Translations under genes and position numbers: made by a program
Part shown: one piece after another, positions 47,142 to 58,166 of the stretch
Position numbering within the stretch: position 1 is the first letter of the stretch
How the letters are laid out: every line of letters begins with the position of its first letter
Notes under the pieces: model-generated
Database searches by the model: none
Seen by the model: the letters and a program-made list of their open reading frames with translations, nothing else
Told to the model about the DNA's origin: nothing
NCBI GenBank assembly: GCA_039545315.1
Contig: BCIM01000001.1
Coordinates: forward strand, 668,805-732,804
DNA length: 64,000 nt
Direction of reading: 5' to 3'
Origin: Kondoa malvinella
Lineage: Eukaryota > Basidiomycota > Agaricostilbomycetes > Agaricostilbales > Kondoaceae

Positions 47142-47154
47142 AACTATTACATCG

Positions 47155-49378
47155 TTAGCCCAGCGCTTGTATTTGCGACAATACAGAGGGCAAAGGTGGA
47201 TAAGGTTTGCCCGCAGCGACAGGGACAGAAGGCGCTCGCGATGACTCACGTGTTGCCAAACTCTGTCCCCATTAATCAGAAAAGGGTTTACCTGGGTGAG
47301 CAGCACTCACTTCGGGTGCAGGCGATTCGGCCTTCGCAGACTCTTCGTGCGGACGCTTTACCGGTAGAGCAAATTTCACTACTTGATGTCCCCGATCATC
47401 TCGGAATTGGAAAACGTTCGTGCGTTGTCCTTTACAATACAATACAATAGTCAGCAAGGCTTGATGCGGATAAACGCACTTACTGAGTTCAGCTTGGTCC
47501 CAGTCTAGGCGATCTGGCTCTTCATCTGACTCGTACATGACATCGCGCAGCTCAGCAAGATCCGCTTTCGTTCGCTCCCAAGTATCTGCACGAGAACAAG
47601 CCGCGTCAGCACCTAATGTGCAGAACTAGCCAGTCACGCACGATGCAGCCCGTTATTCAGACTTCGCTGGCGTTGCTTCATGTGCTGGTCCCAGTACGCT
47701 TCTTCTGCCAAATGCAATAATCCGATGAGTCAAATGTATACCTCTAGGCAAATACTTACCGTCTTTCCTGGCAGCGATGTCGGTATTGAGTAGATCCAAA
47801 TATGCATGCGCAACCACTTTTGCAGGCTTGTTCTCTGGCGCGACAGAAACAGCAGGTGAATCTTCGGCCTGATCTTCGGTCTGATGCGTTCTCAATCCCG
47901 CTCTTCTCGATGTACCCGGTGTGCCTATAACGAATCAGCCCGGCCTACTATAACTCACTGTCGTCTCACCACTCGTGTTCAGCGCATCTTCCGCCGCAGC
48001 ACCAGCAGACTTTTTAATCTCGTTAGTGAACTCCTGTCTTTTCTTCTGCGCTTCTCGACCAAAATCGATTTCATGTTGTGGATCGGCATTCTCTTGACTT
48101 GTATCGCCTCGAGTCAGAGTGAAAGGAACAGGAATCTTTTCCGTTGATTGCAGGTTGGTCAAGATGTCTGGGTGCTCCAAGAAGCGGTGGACGAGCCAGA
48201 GAAAGGCGTTGGCCTTTTCTGGTGCTGGTATGCTGTAATCATGTTAGTACAGGCTATAACAGAGACGAGTGGCGCACTCATTCGGCCAGAAGAGATCCAT
48301 TGTTTCGAACCCTTCAGGCATGAAGCGATTGGTCACGAGCTATACAGAGCATGAGGCGAGAGCTGGAACGGAAGGTATAGAACTTACACCAGTCTCGCCA
48401 AACATGGTAAAGATGAGGTTGACGACGGAAGTGCTAGGTCGTTTGCCTGTAGCCTGTGAGCACCCATTGCTCATTAGCACGCGGACGTGCAAAGAACGAC
48501 AGGACTCACAGCAGCATAAGCTATCCCAGACAATGTCTCAGGCGCGTCTTTGAGTTCTTGTGGCAGAAGAGCAGCTTTCAACTGTGATTTCAACCTGGGC
48601 GCATCTTGGAGGTTCTTTCTTGTGTATTCGTGCATCTGCATGGACGGAACAGGATGATACGTTCTCATTGCTGTCCTCATTTCAGGAAAGACTGCAAGCA
48701 CCAGGAGACCGTATCAGTCAGGAGACCGAAATACGATTTGAGGACTTGCAAGCTATTGTTGTATTGATCCTTCCCACATTGACGAGCAAACAGATTTTAG
48801 CGAAGTTGACTGCAAACTCTTGTGATTCCGCCATCTTGTCTTTCAGGTTTCGAGTTGCTTTAGTAGAATTAGCAGTGCAGTCAAGGTAAAGTTCAGCAAA
48901 GGACCACGTTCGATCAGTAGGGAAAAGAGGGGAGATGGAAGATGGGTAGTTGGGCGGAGTGAAACGATAGGTGCTGTTGCTAAACAGGTGGGTGAGGAGA
49001 TCCCATTGAATGTCTTTTCGCCAAAGTGGTTCAGCTGACGTGACTGATGAGCCGCTTGATCTGAAGAAGTGGTGAGTAGCGTACCGTCAGGCTTCTTGAT
49101 TGGCTGTAAACAGCGCGTGAGACAAGATTATCGGGTTCCACCAGATTAGACCTTACCCATTGCGAAGCCAGAGTGTCCTGCGCTACTGGCGTCTTCTTTG
49201 ATCCTTTAGGAGGCCTGTTGAAAGAAGCAGGACGTAAGGACACAGCCTTGCAGAGCAGATATGGACAGCTCGGCGGCAGGAACAATGCAAGATATTTCGA
49301 CCAAGGATAACAGCCGAAGACCAGCTTATACGAAAGATCTGAATGTTACAGACTGCAGCTACTCACATGACAGACTTT
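47155..49378 (-). CDS. IES1: INO80 chromatin-remodelling complex subunit IES1-like
   Basis: The diagnostic block on the minus strand near 48950-49100 reads PIKKPDAEPLWRKDIQWDLL and THLFSNSTYRFTPP, after a splice. Further exons give RKNLQDAPRLKSQLKAALLP, VVNLIFTMFGETGLV, NRFMPEGFETMDLFWP, KANAFLWLVHRFLEHPDILT, EIDFGREAQKKRQEFTNEIK and NVFQFRDDRGHQVVKFALPV. The last exon ends KPYPPLPSVLSQIQALG, stop 47155-47157. IES1 is a fungal INO80 subunit of poorly known role. The start is inferred: no ATG is in frame with MPPKGSKKTPV, but AT at 49378-49377 spliced to G at 49214 makes one. The stop is 13 bp from that of ARMH3. Confidence 0.75.
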
Positions 49379-49481
49379 CTGTAGCAGTCTCAGGCTCTCA
49401 GAGCTCGACGTGACGGAACAAAGAGCGTTTCAAGCATTCGGCCCTCTCTTTACAGTCAACGACCAGCGCAAAGTCAATATC

Positions 49482-49968
49482 ATGGTCAGACACATATGCC
49501 AGACCTCAGGACTCGGTCTCATTCGTTTGTTTGGTGCGGTCTGACAGGCCAGCGACCTGCGTTACACAAAGAACCAGCAAACCGAGTCTTTACACGCCAG
49601 ATTCGTGGGCACAGGCCATGCAGATCTGACTAAATAGTAAGCTGCTGGCTCCTCAATCCGTCTCGATGAAGCTACATGATGGGCAGTGAATGGCTAACGC
49701 ATCAACATCGCGATACTTATGCGTCCATCGTTGGACACCCGCCTTTGCTCAATTACCTTGCTGTTGCGGATGGAGAAGCTTCAGGGAGAGTCAAGTTCGA
49801 GCTGGCAGAGGTGTGTATGCTGTCCTTGTGCTATACTAAGGCTGATTGAGGTGTGCAGAAAATGCTTCAACCAGTCGGTAGGTCCCAAGCGTCCGAGTTA
49901 GTATCGTCTAATTCGCAAGTACGTCGCTACCCACAGGTCTACCGCCTAAGCGAGAAGACGACGATTAG
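49482..49968 (+). CDS. SF3B5: Splicing factor 3B subunit 5 (SF3b10)
   Basis: Five exons (49482-49484, 49548-49636, 49687-49810, 49859-49877, 49937-49968) give 88 aa, close to the human 86 aa. The product follows the family closely: LHARFVGTGHADLTKYEWLT, HQHRDTYASIVGHPPLLNYL, GRVKFELAEKMLQPVGLPP. SF3B5 is the small subunit of the U2 snRNP SF3b complex that binds SF3B1 in branch-site recognition. Exon 1 is inferred to hold only the ATG, spliced by GTCAGA..ACAG to GCC AGC GAC. Four introns in 88 codons is a high density even here. Confidence 0.92.
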
Positions 49969-50054
49969 ATGTACGGGATGCAAGGTGATTAGAGCATGTA
50001 AATCTAAGTGTACTATCAAATGCAAGGGTATCTTCTCCAACATCCTGCTACTAC

Positions 50055-50977
50055 TCAACCTAGCTTCATCGCATTCGCGCCCGATAGCCAAGGCTTGACA
50101 TCCTTCTTCTTGCTAGGCTGAGGCTGAGGTTGCTTCTTGGGTTCATCCACAATCCCCTTTTTAGCCTTCTCCTTTGCTTCCTTTTCCTGCTTTTCTTTCA
50201 CTTTCTTTGCTCTTTGATCGCCTAACCTCTTGTTGGCTTCTGAAATCTTTTCCTTTCTCTTTTCACCTTTACCTCCACCGCCTGCTGATATTTCCACATT
50301 GATTTTTCGCTTATCCATCAAGCTGTGATGCAAGCGAAGAGCTGATTGTAAAGCGCCGGCATTGGTGAATTCGATAAAAGCACATCCTTTTGCTTTACTT
50401 TCGTCGACGCCTGGTTTGGGTTTGGATGAAAGCACTCTGACGGATGGCTCTTGGCCTATTTAGAATATATTAGCGATATACTCAGACTGATACTAGAATG
50501 CAGACTGACCACATGCTGCCTTGAAATGAGCCTTGATCAAATCTGCTGTTGCTGTGAAGGGAAGATTGCCTATCGCACCCCATCAATCAGCCCCAAATCA
50601 GGCTGTGAGAGCAGCAACATACCACAAAAGCAGATGAACCGCTGCCTAGAAGGCTTTTTCTTTGCAGGCTGCTGTGTTGCACTCGAGTCTGCGCCATCGA
50701 CTTGTTCGCCTTGAGCCGATGTTTCGTCATTCCTTTTCCTTTTCTTGGTCTTGGTCTCTTTAGCGACGGCAGAATCGACATTTTCCGCTAATTGACCTTC
50801 GCCCTCATCCAAATCCGCCTCTGGTAAAGCTTCAATGTTCTGTCTGAGCGCTTTCCTCGCTTTGCCTGCTGATCTCTTCTTGGATGCATTCGTGCCCCCG
50901 CCGCCGCTGGACCCTGATCGATGCGCTAATGCTTTCTTTTGCTTCTTTGTGAGCTTGGCTTCGGGCTGTTCAGACAT
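50055..50977 (-). CDS. NOP6: NOP6-like nucleolar RRM protein
   Basis: ATG 50977 starts MSEQPEAKLTKKQKKALAHR. A Lys/Arg-rich low-complexity region with KKRSAGKARKALRQ follows. The RRM is spliced: RFICFVGNLPFTATADLIKA (RNP2-like VGNLPF), PSVRVLSS, GCAFIEFTNAGALQSALRLH (RNP1-like GCAFIEF). A long basic helix (EANKRLGDQRAKKVKEKQEK) and PWLSGANAMKLG end the protein. The order matches Nop6, a ribosome-assembly factor for the small subunit in the nucleolus. Confidence 0.85.
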
Positions 50978-51372
50978 GGTAGTGGTATGACTGTCAAGGT
51001 GTCTAGTAAAAAAAGCAGTGTTCGCGTCGTTCGCCCGTGTCTATGTCGGAGCGGTGTGAATAATTCTCTGCCCTATCCTCTCTCTCTCTTCTCTACTCGT
51101 GTCTCCTGGCCCTTGTCCCTTCTTTGCCGTCTCACTCGGATTCGGCGATTTCGGTTGCCTAGAGTCAGAAAATCAAAAATTGCAATTTCTATCTTTCTTC
51201 TCCGCATCTTCGTATCAAGACCTCGCCCTACCTCGCCCTGCAAACAGACCATACCCGCTTCCTGCAGTTACCCTTCCGCTCACCTCCAGAGTTTCCTTGC
51301 GCCTTCCCCTTCAAAGCACCGCCAAAAAAGTTTAAACTTTTTTTCTTTTGCATAAGCCGTTTCAAGATAGTC
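50978..51372. promoter_or_regulatory. Pyrimidine-rich divergent region, NOP6 / CCCH protein
   Basis: These 395 bp lie between two start codons. From about 51050 the plus strand is C/T-rich, with CTCTCTCTCTTCTCT near 51079-51093 and a T-rich tract before 51350. This looks like a long pyrimidine-rich promoter/5' UTR of the CCCH gene. No other gene is supported. Confidence 0.45.
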
Positions 51373-53437
51373 ATGGTAGCTACTACTCAGCAAACTGCGG
51401 TCAAGCCAAACTTGGACGCTATCAAGAAAATGGCTGCTGCTGCCGTCTTTGGTGTGCAGGAACGTCCAGGTTTGTTTACATCCAGAACTTTTTTAATGTG
51501 CATGGCTCATGCGTTTGGATTGGCTCGAATAGAAAGCAAGGATGGAGTCAGCGGTGCAGGAACAGCGGAAGAGAGTGAAGGACAGAGTAATGGAATGGCC
51601 TTGAATGGCTCATCTCCGCCAGCCGGGCCAGCTGGATACTCTCAAACGGGTGAAAACTTTATTGGCACTCCCCCCTCTCAAGTGGTGCCCAACACTTCGT
51701 TCCCATCTCTACCGCCTCCAGAAGTTGCACGAACTATCCCGTGTCGTTTTTGGCCAGAATGTCGCTATGGTGTACGTTCAGCTCCATGGATGCTCTTGCG
51801 AGATAGCTAAACACGGCTGGTAACATACAGGACGAGTGTGCGTTCGCTCACGACCCTCAATTGGCTTCATCAAACGCTGCTGCGCCTTCTGGACCTTCAC
51901 CCGTCCCAGCACTGCCAACACCGCAAGACTCGCCTACCACCAGCAGTCCGCCTCAGATGATGTCTGCGTCTCAGCAGGGCCAGCCTTCAGTACATCAAGC
52001 AATGATGGGAGGATTTTATTATCCTTACCCACCTGCTGAACATATGCCCATGCAAGACTTTTACGGCATGTCTTCCCCTCCGCCTTTCCAACCGATGCAT
52101 CAACCCTACTTCTACCCTCACGCTCCTCAATTCCAGTCTCCACCGCCTCAGCAAGCTCCGCTAGACCCAAGAGCTCAATATCCAGGCTACGGCTATCCAG
52201 CATACCCACAACCTCAAGGTGATCGCCCGCCTACATCGCCTATGCACGCCGGTGTCCCTACTGCACCTCGCGCGCAACAGCAAGCGCAAAATGGCAAATC
52301 AATGCCTCAGCATGCACAATCTATGGATGAGCCGATGTCTACATCCGTGAGTGCCTGCTGACCACTACTCTTGGTAGTCAAATCTAAGTAGGATACTCAC
52401 AGCCGCAAGAACACAACCCTTCATCCGAGCTACCTCAAGTATCAGACCTTAGCTCGCCTTCAGCTGAACAAGCGATTGGCATGCCTCCGCATACCTTCTT
52501 CCATACTGCGCCTTATGCCAATGAAGCCGTGATGGCCGCTTCTGGTATCCCTCCTTCTCGCCAACCATTCGCTTCAGATCAACAACGCTCTTCACTCTCT
52601 TCTTCAGCCAACCGTCGCACTTCATCTCTACCAGGCTCAGCTTTCTCTTCTTCAAAGCCCAAATTCTCTCAGCCAAGACATGCTATGCCTTGTACTTTCT
52701 TCACCATCAACAAATGTCGAAACGGCGATTCTTGCCCTTTCGCGCACATGATGCCGGATGGTTCGGATGCGAAAGCACAGAAGAGGGACATTATTGGTCC
52801 AGATGGAACATCAGGCGACCCATATGTTTTGGAGCAATTCAAGAGGAGCGAAGGTGCACGAAAGGATACTATTAGGTTTGAGAAGAACAACAGTGGTCGG
52901 GTCAGACAAGAGACGTACCCTGGTGGATTCAGAGACAGTCGTTTTGGGTTAGCGACTCCTGGTGCTATGCAGAAAGATGCGCCGAGGGGTAGATTTGGGT
53001 TGGGTCAAGTAAATGGTCAACAAGAAGCGGGAAAGGAACAGTCGGCAAGACCAGCGAGCTTGCCTGGCGTGTCTAGGGCGGCAAACCAGCGAGTCCCGAA
53101 CGGAGCGGATTTCCCTGCGCTTCCGGCACCCACTACACCAGTCTCGGAGAAGGTCGCTGAATTCCCTTCGCAGGAATCAGACAAAAGCGAAGAAGCTCCC
53201 GCGACAATTGAAACCAGGTCACCTCCTTCTGAAGCAGCACCGATTGACGCCGCTCCGGTCGAGGCAGCTCAACCTGCCTCGAACCAGAAGATGACATTCA
53301 GCTTTGCTTCAGCAGCTGCTCGCGGCGCTTCGGTCCCGCCTGCGCAAAAGAAGCAAACACAACGACAACAGGTCAATCATTCGGACAATCATCGATCGAC
53401 TACAGACAAGGCACCTATGCCAGTCGCTGTCGCTTGA
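51373..53437 (+). CDS. CCCH zinc-finger protein (two fingers), RNA-binding candidate
   Basis: Three exons joined by introns near 51771-51831 and 52348-52406. The first finger spans an intron: CRFWPECRYGDECAFAH (C-x5-C-x5-C-x3-H). The second, at about 52690-52748, is CTFFTINKCRNGDSCPFAH. The N-terminus has FTSRTFLMCMAHAFGLARIE, a helical segment seen in related fungal proteins. Between the fingers is a Pro/Gln/Tyr-rich linker; the C-terminal third is Ala/Pro/Glu-rich and disordered. CCCH pairs of this kind usually bind RNA; the targets are unknown. Confidence 0.82.
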
Positions 53438-53740
53438 TCTGTGCCGCGGCCCAGCTTTTTCGACCCGTCCATAGTACACACATCTTTGTTGTACTCTTTC
53501 TCGCCTATCTCCGCTCATGTTCCATGTTGGACCACCGCAAGAGCTGGACTGAGGACAGATTGTGCATATATAGCGTCCGTTGTTCAATAGAACGTTCATA
53601 GTGCAAGTTTCGGTGCATCCACGGCTGCACCCTTTTTCTTGCCAACTCTGTGAACTCTGTGGACCTGAGGATGTTGCGAAGCGATTATACAAATGATTCA
53701 ATAAAATAACGATGATTGTCCTTGGCCCTATACTACACTT
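53438..53740. other. Convergent intergenic region
   Basis: About 300 bp between the CCCH gene and the Ser-rich gene. It holds both 3' UTRs. I see no additional gene. Confidence 0.4.
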
Positions 53741-56120
53741 CTATGACATCTCTTCAGGCAGACTTCCAGTATAGCTAAACAGTGATTCCTTCGAATCCAC
53801 GCGAGCTCTTGACGCACTATCCGAACTTTCGCTGATTGCTGGCATGGGCTGTGGAGCCGGTGTTGCTGCGGACTTGCTCTTGGGTATGTTAGGCAGCGCC
53901 TTGTCGATCAACGAAGAGTCGCTGACGCTCGACGACATCCGCATGCTGTCGGTTGAAAAGCTGGAAGGGAGCGGAATGCTTTCAGGTTGAACGGAGTCTT
54001 CGGTGACTTGCGATAGTTGAGGATGCCCTCGCTCGGGTATAACAGGCGCATCCACATATACGAATGCGCGTGAAAGCGGTAGAGCGCTGTTGAGATCCAT
54101 GGACGGCGAGGAGAGCATTGACTCCCTTTGCGAAGTCGGAGCTGGGAAATAGACCGAAGATCGCTCCTCTGTCGGGGCCGTTGTATCAACTGTCGGCTGA
54201 TCTGCAAGTTGCTCCGACTCTGGCTCTTGCTGCGTTTCTACAACTTTCCGAATAGGCGGAGTAGGTAATGGCCTAGAAGGCGGAGGTGTACTTGAAGGGC
54301 GAGCTGAATCGCTAGACGCCGAAATCTGACTTGCAGCTTGACTGACGACCGTAGCGTCACTCGGCCTCGACACATGCACTTTCGGCCCTTGTGGCGTAAC
54401 AGGTGTTGTGTCCTCTCCAACTTCAACAGTCTCAGCAGTCATCGCAGGCGAGACTTCAACAACTTGTGCTGTTTCTGGGTCCGCGGGCGAGACTGGACTA
54501 GCTGGCAAGTCGGACCATTTCCTCTGTCGAACAGACTTGAACGAGATGGACATCTTTTTTCGCTCCTTTGGCTTCTTTCCACCTTCTTCTGTTGGTGAAC
54601 TGTTTCTGCTAATGCTTCTCCCTAGGCTAGCCGCTGCAGCATGCAGCGAAGAGCGAGATGAAGATTGGCGAAGGCTTGGTGGTCGAGAAGCATCTGGAGA
54701 TGGTGCGAGTTTGGCTTGGTCTGATGTTGCGACTGCATCGCCAAAACCATATGAAGTGGCTCGTTCGGCCAGATTAGCCAAAAGCGGTGGTTCTGCCTTG
54801 ACGGTGTTTGATGATGTCGAGAGCTGACTGTGTGCATCTGCTTTTGTACCAGTATACAGCGCTTGAGCGTATTGATCACTTCTCGGCGATGGACTGATAG
54901 CGGGTATGTGAGCTGATGAAGAAGCCTGAGAAAAGGTAGTTTCGACAGAAGATGATGCTGCTGATGAGGATGAAGAATGTGTTAGCGGTGGTGTCTTGAG
55001 AGGCGGTTCTATTGCTTTCCCATCCTTTCCCTTCTTTGATTGCGGCAGAGCCCCAGGAGCTGTTTTCGACGAGCGGAACCAGCCAAAGAAGCGACTCGAT
55101 TTTGTCCGAGTCCGTGTTGATGCATTGTCCACATCAGAAGCCTTTGTACGACTTAGATTCTGACTAGGCAATAAAGAGGCCAAAGCTTACCGAAACAGCA
55201 TTGTTCATCTTTGACTGTTTCGCCGCAGTCTTGGTACTCCTCTCCACTCCTTCGCTCACACTTGCTGCTCTCTCTCTTTGTACCGGTAGAGATGGTCCTT
55301 CCATAGACGGTTGCAATTGAGGTTCGCTTTGACTAAGTGGACTAGCTTGGGTATACATCTCGAGGCCATTGCAACTTCTTGATCTCCGCTTCTCCTGTTT
55401 CGGTGACATGTGTCCGGGCATAGGCGCGACTGAAGTCGCGGGTGAAGAGATTGCAGTCCGCTCAGACCATGGCAGAGGTGATACTGATCGAAGAGAAGAC
55501 GCGACTGATCTAGTGCTGCCTGATGCGAGGTTGCTTAGACTGCCATTGGGCGAGCTGGACATCATGGAATGCCGAGATGAAGGCATTGGCGGTGGTAAGA
55601 GTGCATCATCTAACAGGCCGTCAGTCCAGGTGTAACAAATTTGCTCAGCCCGCTCACAAGGTGAAGAAGATGAGTAGCTGTATCCCCATGGATCTGTGAG
55701 GTCTAGGCCAGCTATCGAGATGGGATTGACATCCGAGAAAGGTGAAGACTGTCGTATAGATTTCCCGCCAAAGGTGGACATCGGTCTAGAAGACTGTTCG
55801 ACACAGCATCAGCATTCATCTCCTTCGCGTAGAGGGTTTCGACTGACGATGCTTGCGGTATCTGAAGAGTTGTCCCAAACTTGAGATCCTAACCGACTTC
55901 TCGTCCTCCCGCTTCGCATCGACATAGCATCACTAGACATGTGCCTACCAAACTGATCTGGCATTTGGAATTGATTAAAGAACGCTGTGCTGCCTTGAGA
56001 TTGCCTATAGTGTTCTTGCATTGCACGAGTGGAGCCTGAATTTGCTATCCGCGGCCGAACTGGTGGATGTAAGGATTCCATGTCGTCCGCTCTTGAAGCA
56101 GGGAAGGTGGCAGTAGACAT
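53741..56120 (-). CDS. Ser/Pro-rich disordered protein, unknown function
   Basis: Three exons: MSTATFPASRADDMESLHPP from ATG 56120, a GTCAGT intron near 55805-55850, then RPMSTFGGKSIRQSSPFSDV, then a 49-nt intron near 55137-55185 and a long exon to the stop at 53741. The product is about 760 aa, Ser/Pro/Thr-rich throughout, with one basic-aromatic patch (SSRFFGWFRSSKT) and KKMSISFKSVRQRKWSDLPA. No folded domain, signal peptide or TM is seen. It could be a phospho-regulated polarity or septin-associated scaffold, but nothing in the sequence proves this. Confidence 0.7.
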
Positions 56121-56265
56121 GTTGACAATCAAAATATTCAAGAACGACAAGACTTTGCTGTCACGAGGCCAAGACCTTTGAATTTGGCGAATGCAATCAG
56201 ACGCAAACAGTAGCCGCTGAAGCTTGCTGCGAGTGTACTCTTGACAGCTGCTTCACGGTATATTT

Positions 56266-56628
56266 TCACTTGTATTCGTTATTTGCTTGAGAAGAAAAAG
56301 ATCGAAGCCAGACGTCGCCGTGGAGACAAGGTGAATATGGAGGCTCGTGCGTACGCCTACCAAAGAACGGAATGACCTTCCACGATGCCGGCGTATTGGT
56401 CAAAGTATACTGTCGTGTTGGTGTATAGCGGATCGAGGGCAAGATACTATTCTTGATGTTGGGTCTCAGGTAAGCCAGCCGAACGAGACAACAATGGATT
56501 TGGGTCTTGGCGTCACACTCGACCTCAAAGCGACGTGAGAAGACTTGTTGTAAAGGCGAGCGTGTTGTCACAAGAAGGATAAAGCTCAGGCGGGAAGCAA
56601 ATGAAGCATCTGATGATTTCAGATCCAA
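56266..56628 (-). CDS. Doubtful 120-codon open frame
   Basis: An uninterrupted frame with a basic, acid-poor C-terminal half (SIRYTPTRQYTLTNTPASWK). It lies in the 600-bp gap between SED5 and the Ser-rich gene and has no recognisable domain. It may be part of a 5' leader or a chance frame. Confidence 0.2.
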   Translation of the reverse strand: MDLKSSDASFASRLSFILLVTTRSPLQQVFSRRFEVECDAKTQIHCCLVRLAYLRPNIKNSILPSIRYTPTRQYTLTNTPASWKVIPFFGRRTHEPPYSPCLHGDVWLRSFSSQANNEYK

Positions 56629-56716
56629 CCAAACATTACCAACTCTACCCCAATGATGCGCGTTATTAGGACGTGCTATGTTACCAGAACGAATAGCAGC
56701 TGTAGATAGCGAGATA

Positions 56717-58076
56717 TCAGCACGCGAAATTCCAAATGTAAAAGGGACGGACGAAGAAAATGATCATTACGCCAAACACCTTGAGCATCATCGCTCGGTT
56801 CCCAGATATATTCGTGTAATATCTGTGGTTCAGGTTGCAATGCATCAGCCAAAGACCGATGGAAGCCACCCAAACGCACCTCAACAATTCTCTTTGTGCT
56901 CCACCAACATTATTCGCAATATCTGACGTGTCCGCATCGATCCTTTGCACCGTCTCTCCTTGCTGCGCTACCATGGTCGCTAATTGGGAAAAGATTTGAC
57001 CTAATTCCGCTATCGTCCCTTCAATCGATTCAATAGCTGTAGATCTCGATGCGAGGTAGTTGTCCTGTCAAACACCAGTTTGTTCTTAGTCCTAATAGAG
57101 GACAGGAATGAGCTACTGCTGACCTCTTGTTCGACCAGCTGCATCTGCTGAAACCCTCCTTCTTGCCCTTGTCGACCTGCTTCAAGATTACTGCTGCCCA
57201 TATCTAGCGCTAGGAAATCTTTCTCTTTGCCTTTGCCTTTAGTGTCTGGCTGTACTCTGTTTCGCGTAGACGTTGATGATGCAGCTTGATGATTCATATA
57301 CAAAGGAGAATCTGGAATAGATTTGCGAGCGCGGAGCTCTGTTCAGCTTCAGTATAGCTGTTGGGATATGAGACAGACTCACCGCTTGCTGGTCCATGCG
57401 AGCCATTAGGAGCTGAAGATTCGCCTCCAAAGACCTGACCTCTTTCTCGAGAAGCTTTCATATTCTGCGTTCTGATTTCGAGCACATCTTTGAAACCTAT
57501 TGAAGCATTCGCAAGTCGGCCTTGAAGCATCATGACGACGTTGTTATTGTGTTCTTCTAATGGTTTTTTGCCTTGACCTGGTGCGCGTAATGATTGCAGC
57601 TGACCGATTTGAGAGTTGAGAGAAGCAATGTCGCGTTTGATAATGTAGGTCAGCTCGGAAACTTCTACTGGTCTATCATCGAACAGAGTCTTCCTCTTTG
57701 CGACTAGACATAAGCAAACACGGCATCAGACCCTGCGACAGAGCTTCGAAGGGGAGGATAGCGGACGCAAGGCCAGCTTTTCCAGTTTCGCTGTTGTAGA
57801 TTGCAAGTCCTTTGAGATTGAGAGTGCATGTCGTGCAAATTCAGAGCGCTGTGAGCCAGACGAGGTCGCATCTTTGCCTTGCAAGAGTCGCTGCTTGCTT
57901 TCTGGTGCAAGGGACGCGGATTTGAGGCGTTGGCTCTCTACTGCGCTGAGGAATTCTGATGTCCTGTTTGTCGCTTGTATGCTCAGGTGAGCGCCCGAGT
58001 CTCTTGACATGGCTGAGACGCTGTTCGAGACCAACACACTGGGCTTGATCTCGACGAGCGACTGCCGACTGGCCAA
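56717..58076 (-). CDS. SED5: Syntaxin-5 family t-SNARE SED5
   Basis: The N-terminal helix begins AMSRDSGAHLSIQATNRTSE (ATG at 58010; an in-frame ATG at 58076 extends it by 22 residues). The Habc part has ELTYIIKRDIASLNSQIGQL. The SNARE motif is ESIEGTIAELGQIFSQLATM then VAQQGETVQRIDADTSDIAN, with the central Gln in FSQLATMVAQQ. A splice (GTGCGT..ACAG) then gives RYYTNISGNRAMMLKVFGVM and a hydrophobic anchor ending YIWNFAC at TGA 56717-56719. Sed5 is the Golgi Qa-SNARE for ER-Golgi and intra-Golgi fusion. Confidence 0.9.
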
Positions 58077-58166
58077 CCTCTACCCTGCGGTCTCTGCGCC
58101 TCTTGGATAATATCTACGCTATGATACCCTGCGACCAGTGACCTCCATTCGCTCTGTCAGCCCGAA

